A stretch of 64,000 bases of DNA, taken from contig ML996690.1 in the NCBI GenBank assembly GCA_010356995.1, forward strand, positions 1,481,813 through 1,545,812. The letters are read 5' to 3'. The stretch comes from Trichodelitschia bisporula (taxonomy: Eukaryota; Ascomycota; Dothideomycetes; Phaeotrichales; Phaeotrichaceae). The notes under the pieces are model-generated. The model did not search any database and was not told where the DNA came from. It worked only from the letters and a program-made list of their open reading frames with translations. The position numbers and the translations under genes were made by a program. Positions 1 to 10,900 of this stretch are shown in pieces (positions within the stretch are counted from its first letter, which is position 1; every line of letters begins with the position of its first letter).

Positions 1-44
1 CAGCTCCACCGTCTTGATTAAGCTGAAGCTAATACTTGTAGCAG

Positions 45-1190
45 ATGTACAGAAATACCGTCGCTCGCTGCCCCACCCCCGAAAATGACGCCGCTTCTAG
101 CGGAAAGCACAAAAGCGCTGCTCAAAAACAAGGTGCCATCGCTGCAATCCAATTCAAGCGCGCTACCGGTGAACCTTTCATTAAAAGCGACATCTACCGA
201 TACTTTCGACTAAATCGAACCACTGGAGAGCGAATTCTACGCAAATTTGAACAACAAGAAAGCGCAAACCAGCTCCACGATCAGTCAACTCCAGAGCGTG
301 ATCCTAGGGGACGCAAACCCAAGCTTACCAAAGCAGACATAGCTCGGATGGAGGCCGTTCTTGAGCACAGCTTTGGAGAGGAACGTCTGACTTGGGAAAA
401 TCTTGGTGCTGCTGCTGGAATCAATGATGTTTCGAGCCGTACGATCAGGAACCATATGGAAGATCTTGATTACCTCAAGTGCATTGCCTGTTCAAAGACT
501 TGGGTGTCGCATCGAATACGTCAATTGAGAGTCGATTTCGCCAGAACCATGCTCTTTTTACGTCCTAGGCCAAGCGATTGGCACTTTGTGCTCTTTTCAG
601 ACGAGGTGCATTTTGCACTTGGACCACAACGAAAACTGCGTATCATTCCCAGGCCTGGAGAACGGGAATGCGCCGATTGCACTCAAGATTTCAGCGAGCT
701 GAAGAAGGGCGAAAAGAGGCTCCACGCATGGGTCATCATTGGAATTGATTTCAAACACATGGTGTTCTACGATGCCCCCCGGAATTCGAATGGCAAGATG
801 ACTCAGAAGGTCTATATGCAGCACTTCTTACCGGTGGCAGAAGAGGCCATACAGAAGCTTCGAAGTGAAAGAGGATATAACTATGTACTTGAAGAAGATG
901 GCGATGCAAGCCATGTTGGCCATGCATCGACAAAATGGAAGGAGACTCATGGGCTTCAGACGTACAGCAACCCGCTGAAGTCGCCAGATCTGGCGCCTAT
1001 AGAGCACTGCTTTCAGCCTATGAGGCATTATTTCAGTTCACGGCCACAGTCGAACCACGACATGTGTAAGACGACCATTTGGGAGGCTTTTCAAAGCGTC
1101 AACTTCGCGTTAATCAATCGATGGATTGAGAGCATGCCGGCAAGGCTCCAAGAAGTTGTAGACAGACAAGGCAACATAACGGGTGGTTAG
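45..1190 (+). CDS. Tc1/mariner-type DD34E transposase
   Basis: A 381-residue uninterrupted protein that would cut and paste its own element in the nucleus. Residues about 30-140 look like paired helix-turn-helix DNA-binding domains with a GRKPKL linker. The catalytic triad is visible: D186 in FSDEVHF, D285 in LEEDGD, and E320 in SPDLAPIE. There are 34 residues between the second D and the E, the DD34E spacing of Tc1/mariner elements. The frame is intact, so the copy may be young. The left end of the element is cut or nearly cut by the window start, and I could not find convincing terminal inverted repeats or a TA target duplication. Family assignment is firm; activity is not shown. Confidence 0.85.
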   Translation: MYRNTVARCPTPENDAASSGKHKSAAQKQGAIAAIQFKRATGEPFIKSDIYRYFRLNRTTGERILRKFEQQESANQLHDQSTPERDPRGRKPKLTKADIARMEAVLEHSFGEERLTWENLGAAAGINDVSSRTIRNHMEDLDYLKCIACSKTWVSHRIRQLRVDFARTMLFLRPRPSDWHFVLFSDEVHFALGPQRKLRIIPRPGERECADCTQDFSELKKGEKRLHAWVIIGIDFKHMVFYDAPRNSNGKMTQKVYMQHFLPVAEEAIQKLRSERGYNYVLEEDGDASHVGHASTKWKETHGLQTYSNPLKSPDLAPIEHCFQPMRHYFSSRPQSNHDMCKTTIWEAFQSVNFALINRWIESMPARLQEVVDRQGNITGG

Positions 1191-1558
1191 CTTCATGTAC
1201 ATAGCATAATTGACTGTGTTACAGTGGCCTAACTGGTTGATGAAGTTGTAGCATTTTCTACTGTAGTGGAGTCAGTGTGAGGCAATCTTTCATCTTTGTG
1301 AACCCAAAGGGTCCCTAAAAAGTTTATGGCTGACGCCTCAGGAAGTTGTAGCGACCCCTCGCCAGAGCCTTTACTGAGTAAGAAGGTATAGACTATCAGC
1401 GTGCCGACTATGACTTTTATTTGGTGTGGCCTTCGTCCGCACCAGGATCGGAGCGGGAGCATATTTCTCCGTCACGGCGTGCGGTCTTGGACCCTCCAGT
1501 GATCCAAGCGTTGAGTCCACGAAAAGGCTTTTTAAACTCGGCTTCGAACCTTGGGAGA

Positions 1559-3401
1559 ATGGAATCCCTCCACAACACTGAGTGGGATGTCCTTATTGCA
1601 GGCACCGGATTGCCTCAGTCTCTGCTCGCTTTGTACTTACCTTTGAGTCTTCAAGACAGTAAATCGAACTAACACAGTGTCTAAGGGCCTTATCCCGCTC
1701 CGGGAAGAGAGTACTTCATGTTGACAAGAATGACTACTATGGTGGTCCCCAGGCTGTGCTCAGCACTCAGGAAGCTGAGGCCTGGGTGATGAATACGAAC
1801 GGTGCGTCTTTGAAGGTTCTAAGAACTCCATCTGGTTGCTTACTTGCACAGCTGGTACGTCGCTATTCAGCGATGCTGCTCTGTCAATACCAACACCCAA
1901 CCCATCCCATGGCTCGCCGAAGCTCTCCTTCCCTCGAGCATACAGTCTTGCTCTTGCTCCGCAGCTCATATACACCCAATCAGGATTACTATCATATCTC
2001 CTGTCTTCAAAGGTGTACCGACAGCTGGAGTTCCTTGCCATGGGAAGCTGGTGGATATATTCACCCCAGGCGTTGAATCTTGAAGCGCCGTCGGGATCTC
2101 CGCCGTCACCCGGGCAGCTTATTCGGATTCCTGCGACTCGTGAGGATGTCGCCTTCTCAGACACTGGCATTGACCTGCGTTCTAAGCGCGCCGTGATGAA
2201 GGTTCTACGCTTCGTGATGGATTACGAGAACCAAGCCGAAGTGTGGCAGCCATACAGTTCAAAGCCACTGTCGGATCTTCTCACGCACTGCTTGAAGCTC
2301 CCGTCCTCGCTCCACAGTTTGTTCCTGGCTTTGACCCTCACACTCGACAAGCCCCAGAGAACCACCACATCCTATGCCTTGCCAAGAATCGCCAGGCACC
2401 TACGCTCTATGGGACGCCTTGGAGCAGGATTCAGTGCCGTCATTCCAAAGTGGGGTGGTATGTCTGAGCTTACTCAAGTCGCGTGCCGAGCAGGTGCTGT
2501 CGGCGGCGGTGTCTATGTCCTCGGCAAAGGGATCACAACCCTTTCAACAGAGGCGGAATCGACAAGCGTGCTTCTCGGAAATCACGACACTATCCGCACC
2601 AAGTGGATTGTCGGCGCTCCCGATGACCTTGGGCCTTGTACAGGTTGCCCTGTGTCAAGCAGCGTGGCTGCTGAGATTACCTCGCGCTCAATAGCCATTG
2701 TTTCATCATCATTGGAGTCACTCTTTCCGACAACGTTCGAAGGATCCCCTAAACCTGCCGGGGCCGTGGTGGTTTTCCCTGTGGGAAGCCTTGGTCAATC
2801 TCAGCATCTTCAAGACAACCCAGTCTATCTTCTTGTCCACTCCAGCGATACTGGGGAATGCCCCGTTGGTCAAAGTACGTACCTTCCTTCCTTTATTTCT
2901 GCATTGCCTCGCATGATGATTGATTTACGAATACTTATCTACATTGTCTGTAACTTCATTGATGACATATATCTCTGACAACCTGATGCGAACCTTTTTG
3001 CCTTGTTTGCTCATTAAGTCTGACTCAGCATATGTGCTAATAAAGACCACTTAGGTATCATCTACGGCTTTTGCTGCGGAGAATCGCAAGGGTTGCTTGA
3101 AAGTGCAATTGCGACACTTCTCACCGCTGTCAATGAGCCTTCAACACCCCATATCTTATGGTCGCTGCAGTTTAAACAGCACCATCCTACAGATTCCAAT
3201 CAAGCTACAAGTCAGAATTTTGCTGAAGCGACACAAGTTCTTTCATTTCCTCCCCCCTCTTCGGACCTTGTGTTTGATGACTCGATTCTTGACTCCGTAA
3301 AATCAGTCTGGGAACGGATAACCGAGAGCGACGCGGATAGAGGAGACTTTCTCGTGTTCGGCGAACGCGGGGCTTTGGGGGAGGAGTATGATGAGGCATG
3401 A
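1559..3401 (+). CDS. MRS6: Rab escort protein (REP/Mrs6), GDI superfamily
   Basis: Presents newly made Rab GTPases to geranylgeranyltransferase II. Proposed exons are 1559-1632, 1686-1801, 1852-2874 and 3055-3401, giving about 519 residues. The start ATG precedes the flavin-type dinucleotide fold of the GDI family (WDVLIAGTGLPQS), which continues across intron 1 as ALSRSGKRVLHVDKNDYYGG. Further GDI/REP blocks follow, such as VMDYENQ and a GRLGAGF-like stretch. Intron 2 runs GTGCGT to CAG and intron 3 GTACGT to TTAG with a GCTAAT branch site. A divergent insert-containing sequence is normal for REPs compared with Rab GDI. The partner BET4 lies near 55-56 kb. Splice sites are by eye. Confidence 0.85.
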
Positions 3402-3605
3402 CAACACTGTAGCTCACATGGCGCCGGGAGCCCAGCGTTCCAGTTAATAGAAGATTTTATTCAGTTATGAGATTCTACCTTTCTCAGTGCAATCGCGGCA
3501 ACCTTGTCGCTTGAACTCTCGGAACGCCAAGTCATGACTCTCATAATCTAGAGCTGATGACTCCGCCGCTCTCGTTATGTAGAGGCGGGTCACTTGCACG
3601 CAAGC

Positions 3606-4252
3606 TTATGAGTCCCGACTCTCTGCGCTGCCCTCTGCATCCGTTCCTTCCGTTTCCTTGGCCATTTCACGCGCGAACCATTCAGCCTCCTTGCTCATCT
3701 CTTCCTCGTTCCTGGGTTTCCTATCGGTATCGGGGACGACAGGAAACTTTGATCTCTGCCGCTTGGCAGCGTGGTGCATGCGCAAATGCGCACCCACATC
3801 CCCCTCCTCGCCGTCAAGCAAATCGTACAGGACATCGCCGCCCCCTTGATCCGCCAAATCGTCTTGCGAGCGGGGAATGATGTGTGCATGCACATGAGGC
3901 ACCGTCTGGCCCGCGGCCACGCCGTCCTGGACGGCAACATTGAGGGCGGCGGCGCCGTATACACGCTCCAGCATTCGGCCGACGCGCTGCACGGTGGTGA
4001 AGAGGTCGGCGACCTCGGCGGGGCTCAGGTCCCGCAGGCGGGGGACGGGCCGCAAGGGACTGACAAGGACGTGGCCTGGCAGGATGGGCTTGAGATTTAC
4101 GAGGGCGAAGGAGAGGGGTGTAGTGTGGAAGACCTGGACATGGCGTTAAGATAGCAATGTGGCGGGATGAAGCGGAGAGGGTGATGTACTTGGGGAGTCA
4201 CGAGGAATTGACCGAAGTAGATGGTACGCGATTTGGGGATGAGGGGCGACAT
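3606..4252 (-). CDS. HIT-family nucleotide hydrolase (Fhit/Aph1-like)
   Basis: Histidine-triad protein, probably a diadenosine polyphosphate hydrolase like Fhit/Hnt2. Exons are 4190-4252 and 3606-4133, about 196 residues, with a GTACATC to CCAG intron of 56 nt. The N-terminus reads FGQFLVTPQ, followed by VFHTTPLSFALVNLKP and PGHVLVSP, the typical Fhit opening. The histidine triad is TVPHVHAHIIPR. The acidic, hydrophilic tail after the catalytic region is longer than in human Fhit. The gene is convergent with MRS6, ending about 200 bp from it. The family is clear; the exact substrate is inferred. Confidence 0.85.
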
Positions 4253-4991
4253 GATGGGTAGTGGACGAAAGAATGGAGTTGAGGTTCAATACGGATGTAC
4301 GGATGTATATCTTTACTATCGCTTTGCTAGTAAATGCGTGCGGTGATGCATGCCCGTGCTAGCTGAGTGTTGGATAGCGTGACGTAACTCTCCAAGGCAC
4401 AGTACGGCACTGTGCGAAGTGCTCAAAATTACTCCGTAGACAGGACTAAAGAGTATCCGATGTCGGAGAGGGAGCCCGGAAGGCTGAATTTGTTCACCAG
4501 TCATTAATCGCGGTGGGTGACGCACAGCAAGCGCCCCAAAGGAGTATCCTTGCTACATTTCCCCATGTCACGCAACTCAAGGTGAAGCAAAGAAAAAAAA
4601 GGCGGGGAAGAGGCTTTCGGTCGCCTTCACGTTTTCTCATGCTTCATCGATTTGCGGGGCTGTAGCCAATAATTGCCCGTTTGGCCTTTGCCGCCCCATG
4701 TGGGGCACGGGTTCTGTGACTCTTTTTTTTCTCCCCCCCAAAAACCACCGCACTCCCCGCCCCTCCAACCCCACCAAAGTCCAACCTGTACCAGTCACTC
4801 TCTACTGTAGTCTTTACTCAGACTCCTCCTCTCGACTCCTCCTCTAGACTCCTCACGCTCCCCATCCCCCGCCCCAAGTTACCCGCTCATCCCAATTTCC
4901 CATCCCTCTCTAACGCATCAGCTTCGAATTGAAATCCCCCCTCTGAAAGCAAGACTGCCTCCAAGGCCCTAATATCAAATCCACCTTCGCC
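4253..4991. promoter_or_regulatory. Shared upstream region of the HIT gene and LEU4
   Basis: A 739-bp divergent intergenic region with no convincing ORF. The LEU4-proximal half (about 4720-4910) is strongly C/T-rich and contains repeats of GACTCCTCCTCT at about 4826-4855. Such pyrimidine tracts are common in fungal core promoters. It holds a TGACTC box at 4717-4722. Confidence 0.5.
4717..4722 (+). promoter_or_regulatory. TGACTC box, candidate Gcn4/CPC1 site for LEU4
   Basis: TGACTC lies about 270 bp upstream of the LEU4 start codon. This is the core of the general amino-acid control element. A single 6-mer can occur by chance; its interest comes from similar boxes upstream of LYS9 and LYS1. 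Confidence 0.35.
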
Positions 4992-6904
4992 ATGCCCATG
5001 CTCAAGGATCCGTCTAAGAAATACCGGGCCTTCAAGCCTCTACAGCTTCCCAACCGGCAATGGCCCTCGCGGACCATCGACAAGCCGCCGCGGTGGCTGT
5101 CGACGGATTTGCGTGACGGAAACCAGAGCCTCGTGGATCCCATGGTACGCAGCTGTCTGGGCATGTCGCCGGTGGCAAGGCTGTCTCCAACTCTTCTCGC
5201 AGGCTGACTATCTGCTTGCAGGACGGCGACCAAAAGTTCACCTACTTCCAAATGCTCGTCAAGCTCGGCTACAAGGAGATTGAAGTCTCATTCCCCTCCG
5301 CCTCACAAACGGACTTCGACTTCACACGGCGCTTGGTGGAGACGCCGGGTATTGTGCCAGACGATGTGTGGTTGCAAGTCTTGTCGCCGTGCCGCAAGGA
5401 GCTAATTGCACGCACCGTCGAGTCGCTCCGTGGCGCAAAGAAGGCCCTGCTTCACCTGTATCTCGCTACCAGCGCGTGCTTCCAGCAGGTGGTCTTCGGA
5501 ATGACGAACGAAGAGCAGATCGCGCTGGCCATTGAGTGCACGAAGTACGCCCGGTCCTTGACCAAGGACGACCCCAACCAGGCCGGTACCGAATGGGCCT
5601 ACGAGTTTTCGCCCGAGACCTTCTCCGACTCCGACCCCGATTTCGTCCTACAAGTCTGCGAAGCCGTCAAGGCGGCGTGGGAGCCAACAGTCGAGAACCC
5701 CATCATCTTCAACCTGCCAGCGACCGTCGAGATGAGCACCCCCAACGTGTACGCCGACCAGATCGAATACTTTTGCCGCAGCATCTCGGAGCGCGAAAAG
5801 ATCTGCGTCTCGCTCCACCCGCACAATGATCGCGGCTGTGCCGTTGCGGCCGCTGAGCTCGCGCAGATGGCGGGCGCCGACCGGGTCGAGGGCACCCTCT
5901 TTGGCAACGGCGAGCGCACCGGCAATGTGGACCTGGTGACATTGGCGCTCAACCTGTACACTCAGGGAGTGCACCCCGGTATCGACTTCTCAGACATCAA
6001 GAGCGTCATTGATGTCGTCGAAAAGAGCAACAAAATTCCGGTGCACGCGCGTGCGCCGTACGGCGGCCAGCTCGTTGTATGCGCCTTCAGTGGCTCGCAT
6101 CAGGATGCAATCAAGAAGGGCTTCCAGATGCGGGCGCAGCAGGGCGCGACCAACGATTCGCCCTGGCGCGTGCCCTACCTGCCACTTGATCCCGCCGACA
6201 TCGGCCGTACCTACGAGGCCATCATCCGGGTTAACTCCCAGAGCGGCAAGGGCGGCGTGGCGTGGATCATCCACCGCAATCTGGAGCTCGACCTTCCGCG
6301 CGGATTGCAGGTGGCCTTCTCGAAGATCGTGCAAAAGGAAGCGGACGCCGTTGGCCGCGAGCTGTTGCCAAACGAGATCGTCAAGCTCTTCGCCGACGCC
6401 TATCACCTGAAGCAGAACCAACGCTTCGAACTCGTCGACTACGACATCACTGCTGACAGGTCCGTTTCGCCCGCGCCGCCCGAGCCGGGCAAGACGCCAT
6501 CGTCGCGCAACCTGAAGCGCATGTTCAAGGGCATCATCGCCATTGACGGTCAAGAGCACTCGATTCGCGGTGTAGGTAACGGCGCCATCTCGTCGCTCGC
6601 GAATGCGCTCAAGACCCTTGGCATCGATCTCGACGTTGCTGACTATAAGGAGCATGCTATTGGTGAGGGACGTGACGTCAAGGCGGCCACATTCATCGAG
6701 TGCACGGCAGCCAACTCGAGCCAGAAGGTGTGGGGTGTGGGTATCCATGAGGACGTGGTACAGGCTTCACTTATCGCGCTTCTCAGCGCGGCCAGCTCGG
6801 TATGTTCATTTTTTGCCCTTTATTCTCGTCAGGTACTGATCATTATATAAGTTCCTCTCCAGTCGTCCCAGTACACCCATTCCTTTCCGCCCCAAGCGGT
6901 CTAA
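4992..6904 (+). CDS. LEU4: 2-isopropylmalate synthase
   Basis: Condenses 2-ketoisovalerate with acetyl-CoA, the first committed step of leucine synthesis. Exons are 4992-5144, 5222-6799 and 6863-6904, giving 590 residues. The start is supported by the conserved opening ([18 protein letters not shown]). The catalytic LeuA TIM barrel is visible: [12 protein letters not shown] with the metal-binding D, the HPHNDRG metal-ligand block, and [10 protein letters not shown]. The C-terminal LeuA dimer/regulatory domain (about 440-590, [14 protein letters not shown]) senses leucine in known enzymes. The last exon is only 14 codons including the stop. No clear mitochondrial presequence is seen. The TGACTC box upstream suggests amino-acid control. 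Confidence 0.95.
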
Positions 6905-6989
6905 CACGGCGACGCTCCCGACGCCGGAGCTGTCGCCCTTGAGACAAGTAGTAGCCCGGTTGGAAGACGAAGCAGCGAAGTAGTAGCGT

Positions 6990-7033
6990 TGTAGAAAAGC
7001 AAATGGAATGTTTTCTCACAGCCTACGTGAGAT
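6990..7033 (+). repeat. Left copy of direct repeat flanking the Crinkler relic
   Basis: A segment of about 44 bp ending in GCCTACGTGAGAT, matched in the same orientation by 9756-9800. Both copies contain TTGTAGAAA, AGCAAAT and ATGTTT. Similarity may extend about 40 bp further left (AGCCCGG). It starts 86 bp after the LEU4 stop. Confidence 0.6.
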
Positions 7034-7044
7034 CAGCCGCGCTC

Positions 7045-7170
7045 ATCAAGCCACACGTCAAGACGCTCTTCAAGTCGTCCTTGGAGCCGTCCATCAGGCC
7101 GTTCCTTCAAGCCGCTTATCGAGCAGCTCATCAAGCCGTTCGTCAAGCCGCGCTCATTAAGCCGCACCCA
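7045..7170 (+). repeat. Degenerate AAGCCG-rich short repeat
   Basis: A run of irregular units built around TCAAGCCG / TCATCAAGCCG / TCATTAAGCCG. It looks like a degenerate minisatellite. No ORF or RNA structure was recognised here. Confidence 0.5.
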
Positions 7171-7971
7171 GTATAATTATATTCGACGGGTCGGCTTATT
7201 CGAAAGATTCACAGAAGAAAGCCTGTAAATACGACATATTAGCCAAAAGCTCATAGCAGCTTAGCAGCTTAGCGCGGATAGTCGCGACTTCCAACCATGA
7301 CGGTCGCGACTTCTAGAACTACTGCGGGTACGTAACCTTCACCAATGCACCACGCAACCCGCAACCTGCTTACGTACCTGCACCACGTTTTTACCATGCC
7401 TTCCTCTTTCTCGAACCTCGCCTTTCTGTGCCGTGGCACAAAAGTAGCTTCCACAAGTCATAAAACTCGATCGAAACCTACTGTCCCCCTCTCACCTCTC
7501 CATCCAACAGACGTCACCAACGGAACTACTACATACCAGTTCTGAGCCCATGGCTTCTCCAGATAATCAAGTCACCCGCTCGGAGAAAGCTCTCAATCCA
7601 GAAAACACACCTGCTAAGCCAAACGAAAAGGTTTCTTCTCGCTTCAGGACGACCGTCAGGAAAGACATGGATGACACGACGTTCCGTGAGCACCCGCACA
7701 AGCTCTGCAACTATCTGCTTCCGTTCGCATATTTTGTAGCGTAGTGGGAGAAACCGAGCACACTGAGCAGCAAACACGGCTGCGAGGCCGGTGTAATGAT
7801 CGGTATCTTCGAGAAAGAACCGTCAGCTCTGGCAAGCAACCCGGAAAGCGTGAATACTCACCGTCGTCAAGATGAAAGTCTTCCGTATGGCCACACCTTC
7901 TTGCAAGGCGTGCTTGTACGAAGTTCACCTTGCTCGAGAAAAAACTTGCCTGAGGGGCAGCTACAGAATTT

Positions 7972-9640
7972 GTGCGTGCAGCGGCCAAGTCCCAGCGTCA
8001 TGTCCGAGGGACACCGGCCAGCGGCAAGACCACGCTCTCCCTGTTAATGCACCGAAATTTTTTCCAGAGCAACCAGCGGGTGGTCTTCATCCACAAATGG
8101 GACACCGAAGTTTCTGCGTGGAATCATTTCGTTCGGTGCTGCCATGAGCAAGGATATACTGACATCGGCACCTGCAACATCAGAGAGGCCGACATTGCCT
8201 ACCTCATCGATGACGCTCAGCTCACTTATGGCTCTGCTGACCTCTGGTATGGGCCGATCAAGACGCAAACCGCCTCGTATGTCGGCCCGCGGATCTGCCT
8301 CTTCTCGTCGTATGGAAGCCCTGTACAGGGTATTCCGTCGTGCGGGAATTGGACTCCAGCAACCCTTGCGCCCTGGAATCGTGTCTCCCTGTTGATTAAG
8401 GACGACCCGTGTGCTCCGAAGGCAGCCTTGTTCTATAACAGGGCCGAGTTCGATGAAGTCGTTGACCGCTTCTGCTCCACCCCGCAGCGAGACTTCTCAC
8501 TCGACCCTAAGGCACGTAACGAAGTTTTTGAGTTGACGAACGGGCACCCCGGAGCGGTAAGCTCTATTCTAAGTTACATCTTCGAAGTAAGATCTTCTAT
8601 TGAACCCTTCACGAACGTCGGACTATCTGCTAACTAATCAAGCGCCTCAAACCGAGATTTCCTCTCCAGTCATCTTCAGTCGACTTTGATACTGCTTTCG
8701 GACTAATCAGCGATCACGAACGGATGCTTGCTTCCTTGGCTCGGTACCCTGTTGGGCAGTCTCTGCCTTACGCCGACCGTCACGAACGCGTTCAGGAACC
8801 ACCAGTGGCAGATGTACTGCTGTCGGTTTTGTACAATGGGAGCGTGAAACAGACTGATGCTGAGCCGATACAGTACTGCTTCAGGCAGGGCTGGATCCAG
8901 GTGGAAGAGGTCAACAGAATGTCGGATTGCGTTTTTCCCTTAAAGCTGCATGCCTGGTAGATAATTCCGTCCCCAGCTTTTCAGAAACTAATCGATGTAG
9001 TTTTGTTCAACATGCCATCGCCAGCATCCTGAAGTTTTCTACGTTTCCGGATAGTCTGTACCCGAACGTCAAGGCGATTATACCTGTCATTGTCAAGAAT
9101 ATGTCAAGCGGGGTTCTCAGTGCTTGAACAAAAGGATTAAACGTCGGCATAGCCGTGGGTCGGTCGCTCCCCGAGGACGCGCTCAAGGTCGAGTTCATTC
9201 GAGCATTCTGGAAGTTACGTTTGACTGCGCTCGTGGCCGAGTACGCCAACCGGTCCATCGGCCCGGGGTGCATCGACGTCTTCTTGCCGGCGCTCGGCTG
9301 GGCGGTTGAATTTCTTCGGGAAGGAGACCGCCTAACTTAGCACCTTGATCGCTTTCAACCGGGGGGGATGCATTACCCCTTTCTCCAGTCGGGTGTGATC
9401 AAAGACTACATTGTTCTTGACTGTCGCTACACGCCTGGCCGCATCTGTAAGGATCGAGTTGAGCGGAATGTGTACATCTGCTGATATTTCTCAGGTTTGG
9501 ACCAACACCTGTGGAAGCTTGTCTTTGCGAGAGACTTTTCGAAAGTCCAAATCCTCGACGCGAGCTGCCAGCAGGTGGATTACTTTCAGTTGCTCTATGA
9601 TTAATGAGGGCACGACGGATGCCGCAACCGCGGCTTGACG
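7972..9640 (+). pseudogene. Decayed Crinkler (CRN)-type P-loop NTPase plus nuclease-like gene
   Basis: A once-larger protein now split among three frames. Piece 1 (7972-8637) has a Walker A (GTPASGKTT), a Walker B-like LIDDAQ and an ELTNGHPGAV block. Pieces 2-4 (about 8724-8960, 8927-9127, 9155-9480) continue the C-terminal part. They end in a PD-(D/E)xK-like core: CIDVF, then VEFLREGDRL, HLDRFQ and DYIVLDCR. Stops at 8635-8637, 8958-8960, 9125-9127 and an in-frame TAG at 9338-9340, together with frame changes, make it non-functional as one protein. This NTPase plus restriction-like nuclease layout matches the Crinkler class of eukaryotic effectors. The 5' limit is unclear; a short ORF at 7550-7744 may belong. 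Named as a relic only. Confidence 0.6.
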
Positions 9641-9755
9641 GTGGCGCTTGACGATGGCACTTGACGATGGCGTTATGGGTTACCCCGTTACGGTAGAGCT
9701 AGAGAGAATGCGATAATGATAGGGAACAAGCTCAGCCCGGAAGGGCTTGACGCCA

Positions 9756-9800
9756 TTGTAGAAACAGCAAATATCATGTTTATCGTAGCCTACGTGAGAT
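9756..9800 (+). repeat. Right copy of direct repeat flanking the Crinkler relic
   Basis: Matches 6990-7033 in the same orientation, with a shared end of 13 identical bases (GCCTACGTGAGAT). It lies 414 bp before the ISU1 start. Confidence 0.6.
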
Positions 9801-10214
9801 TGGACATTACCTTTGGGTGTTGGTAGATGAGAACATGACAATTGAAAAGTCGTGGCAGACTCTACTGCCCAGAAGCGGCAAAGACAAGGTCTCATGACTT
9901 TCCAGCCCCGCCCTGAAATCACGTGCGAAATGTTCGTACGTCACCACAGCGCCGATCGGCACTCGGGCCATCTCGTCGTGCGGGCGGCGAGAGTCAAAAC
10001 GGACAAAGTCAATTTTCATATCCCATCTCCGTCCAACGTCCTCTCTACTTCAACTCATCACCACAACCACTCTGTCACCTGCTATCAGTCTCTGTTTGCG
10101 ACCACCAACAACATCTGCAACCTGCAAACCTAGCTCTCGCAATCCCTCCGCTCAACCCCCACTCACCTCTACCCCACTCTTCAATTTCGCATATCGCCAC
10201 CCGAACTCGCAACC

Positions 10215-10900
10215 ATGTTCTCCCGCCTCATCACCCGCGTGCCCGCCATGGCCGCCCGCACCTCCACTGCCGTCAGCACTGTGCGTCCTGCTATCGCTGC
10301 ACCTCGCACAGCAGCCGTGCGGCAGACACGGAGCTACCACGAGAAAGATAAGTAGCCCGAAGCCGGCCGAAGCCGGGCCGGTGACAACACCGCTAACACG
10401 TAGCACTGCTCGATCACTACGAGCGTCCGCGTAACGTGGGATCTATGTCGCAGAAGGACACTGACGTCGGCACGGGGCTCGTCGGCGCCCCGGCATGCGG
10501 CGACGTGATGAAGCTGCAGATCCGGGTCGACCCGGCGAGCAACACCATCAGCGATGTCAAGTTCAAGACGTTTGGGTGCGGTAGCGCAATCGCTAGCTCG
10601 AGCTACCTGACCGAGCTGGTGCGGGGCATGAAGCTGGACGATGCGGCCAAGATCAAGAACAACGATATTGCGCGCGAATTGTGCCTGCCGCCTGTTAAGC
10701 GTGAGTTGTCATTGAGGGAGGGTTTTCTGTACGTGTTGCTGACCTGCGCAGTTCACTGCTCCATGCTCGCCGAGGATGCCATCAAGTCGGCCATCAACAA
10801 CTACTACACCAAGAACCCGCAAGCACGCAAGACCGATCTCGGCGGTACTAATGCCCCGCTCCCCAAGGTCGAAATTGAAACCGCGTCGGCGGCTGCCTAG
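10215..10900 (+). CDS. ISU1: Mitochondrial iron-sulfur cluster scaffold (IscU)
   Basis: Scaffold on which mitochondria build 2Fe-2S clusters with Nfs1, Isd11 and frataxin. Proposed exons are 10215-10347, 10407-10700 and 10752-10900, giving 191 residues. Residues 1-40 are Arg/Ala/Thr-rich, a mitochondrial presequence. The mature part is nearly invariant: YHEK, then VLDHYERPRNVGS, GTGLVGAPACGD (first ligand Cys), FKTFGCGSAIASSS (second Cys), LPPVK|LHCSMLAEDAI (third Cys and the Hsp70-binding LPPVK). Intron 2 is ordinary (GTGAGT to GCAG). Intron 1 can only be joined to this protein with a non-canonical donor (see the intron entry). The tail after the core is longer than in yeast. Confidence 0.93.
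10348..10406 (+). other. Probable AT-AC intron of U2 type in ISU1
   Basis: Donor ATAAGT (10348-10353), branch-like GCTAAC (10392-10397), and end ...GTAGCAC. Removing exactly this 59-nt segment gives K-V-L-D-H-Y-E, as in Isu proteins. The only nearby GT donor (10352) with the AG at 10403 shifts the frame into a stop. Donor and branch fit the major spliceosome, not the U12 consensus (ATATCCTT, TTCCTTAAC). An alternative AT-AG version ending at 10403 stays in frame but adds one residue (K-A-L-L-D-H). Confidence 0.6.

Noticed and set aside
5990-6748. 252-codon minus-strand ORF
   Set aside because: Antisense shadow of the LEU4 coding sequence.
10352-10403. Canonical GT-AG intron for ISU1 intron 1
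   Set aside because: It shifts the frame and reaches a stop at GCG-TAA within a few codons, losing the conserved LDHYERPRNVGS block.
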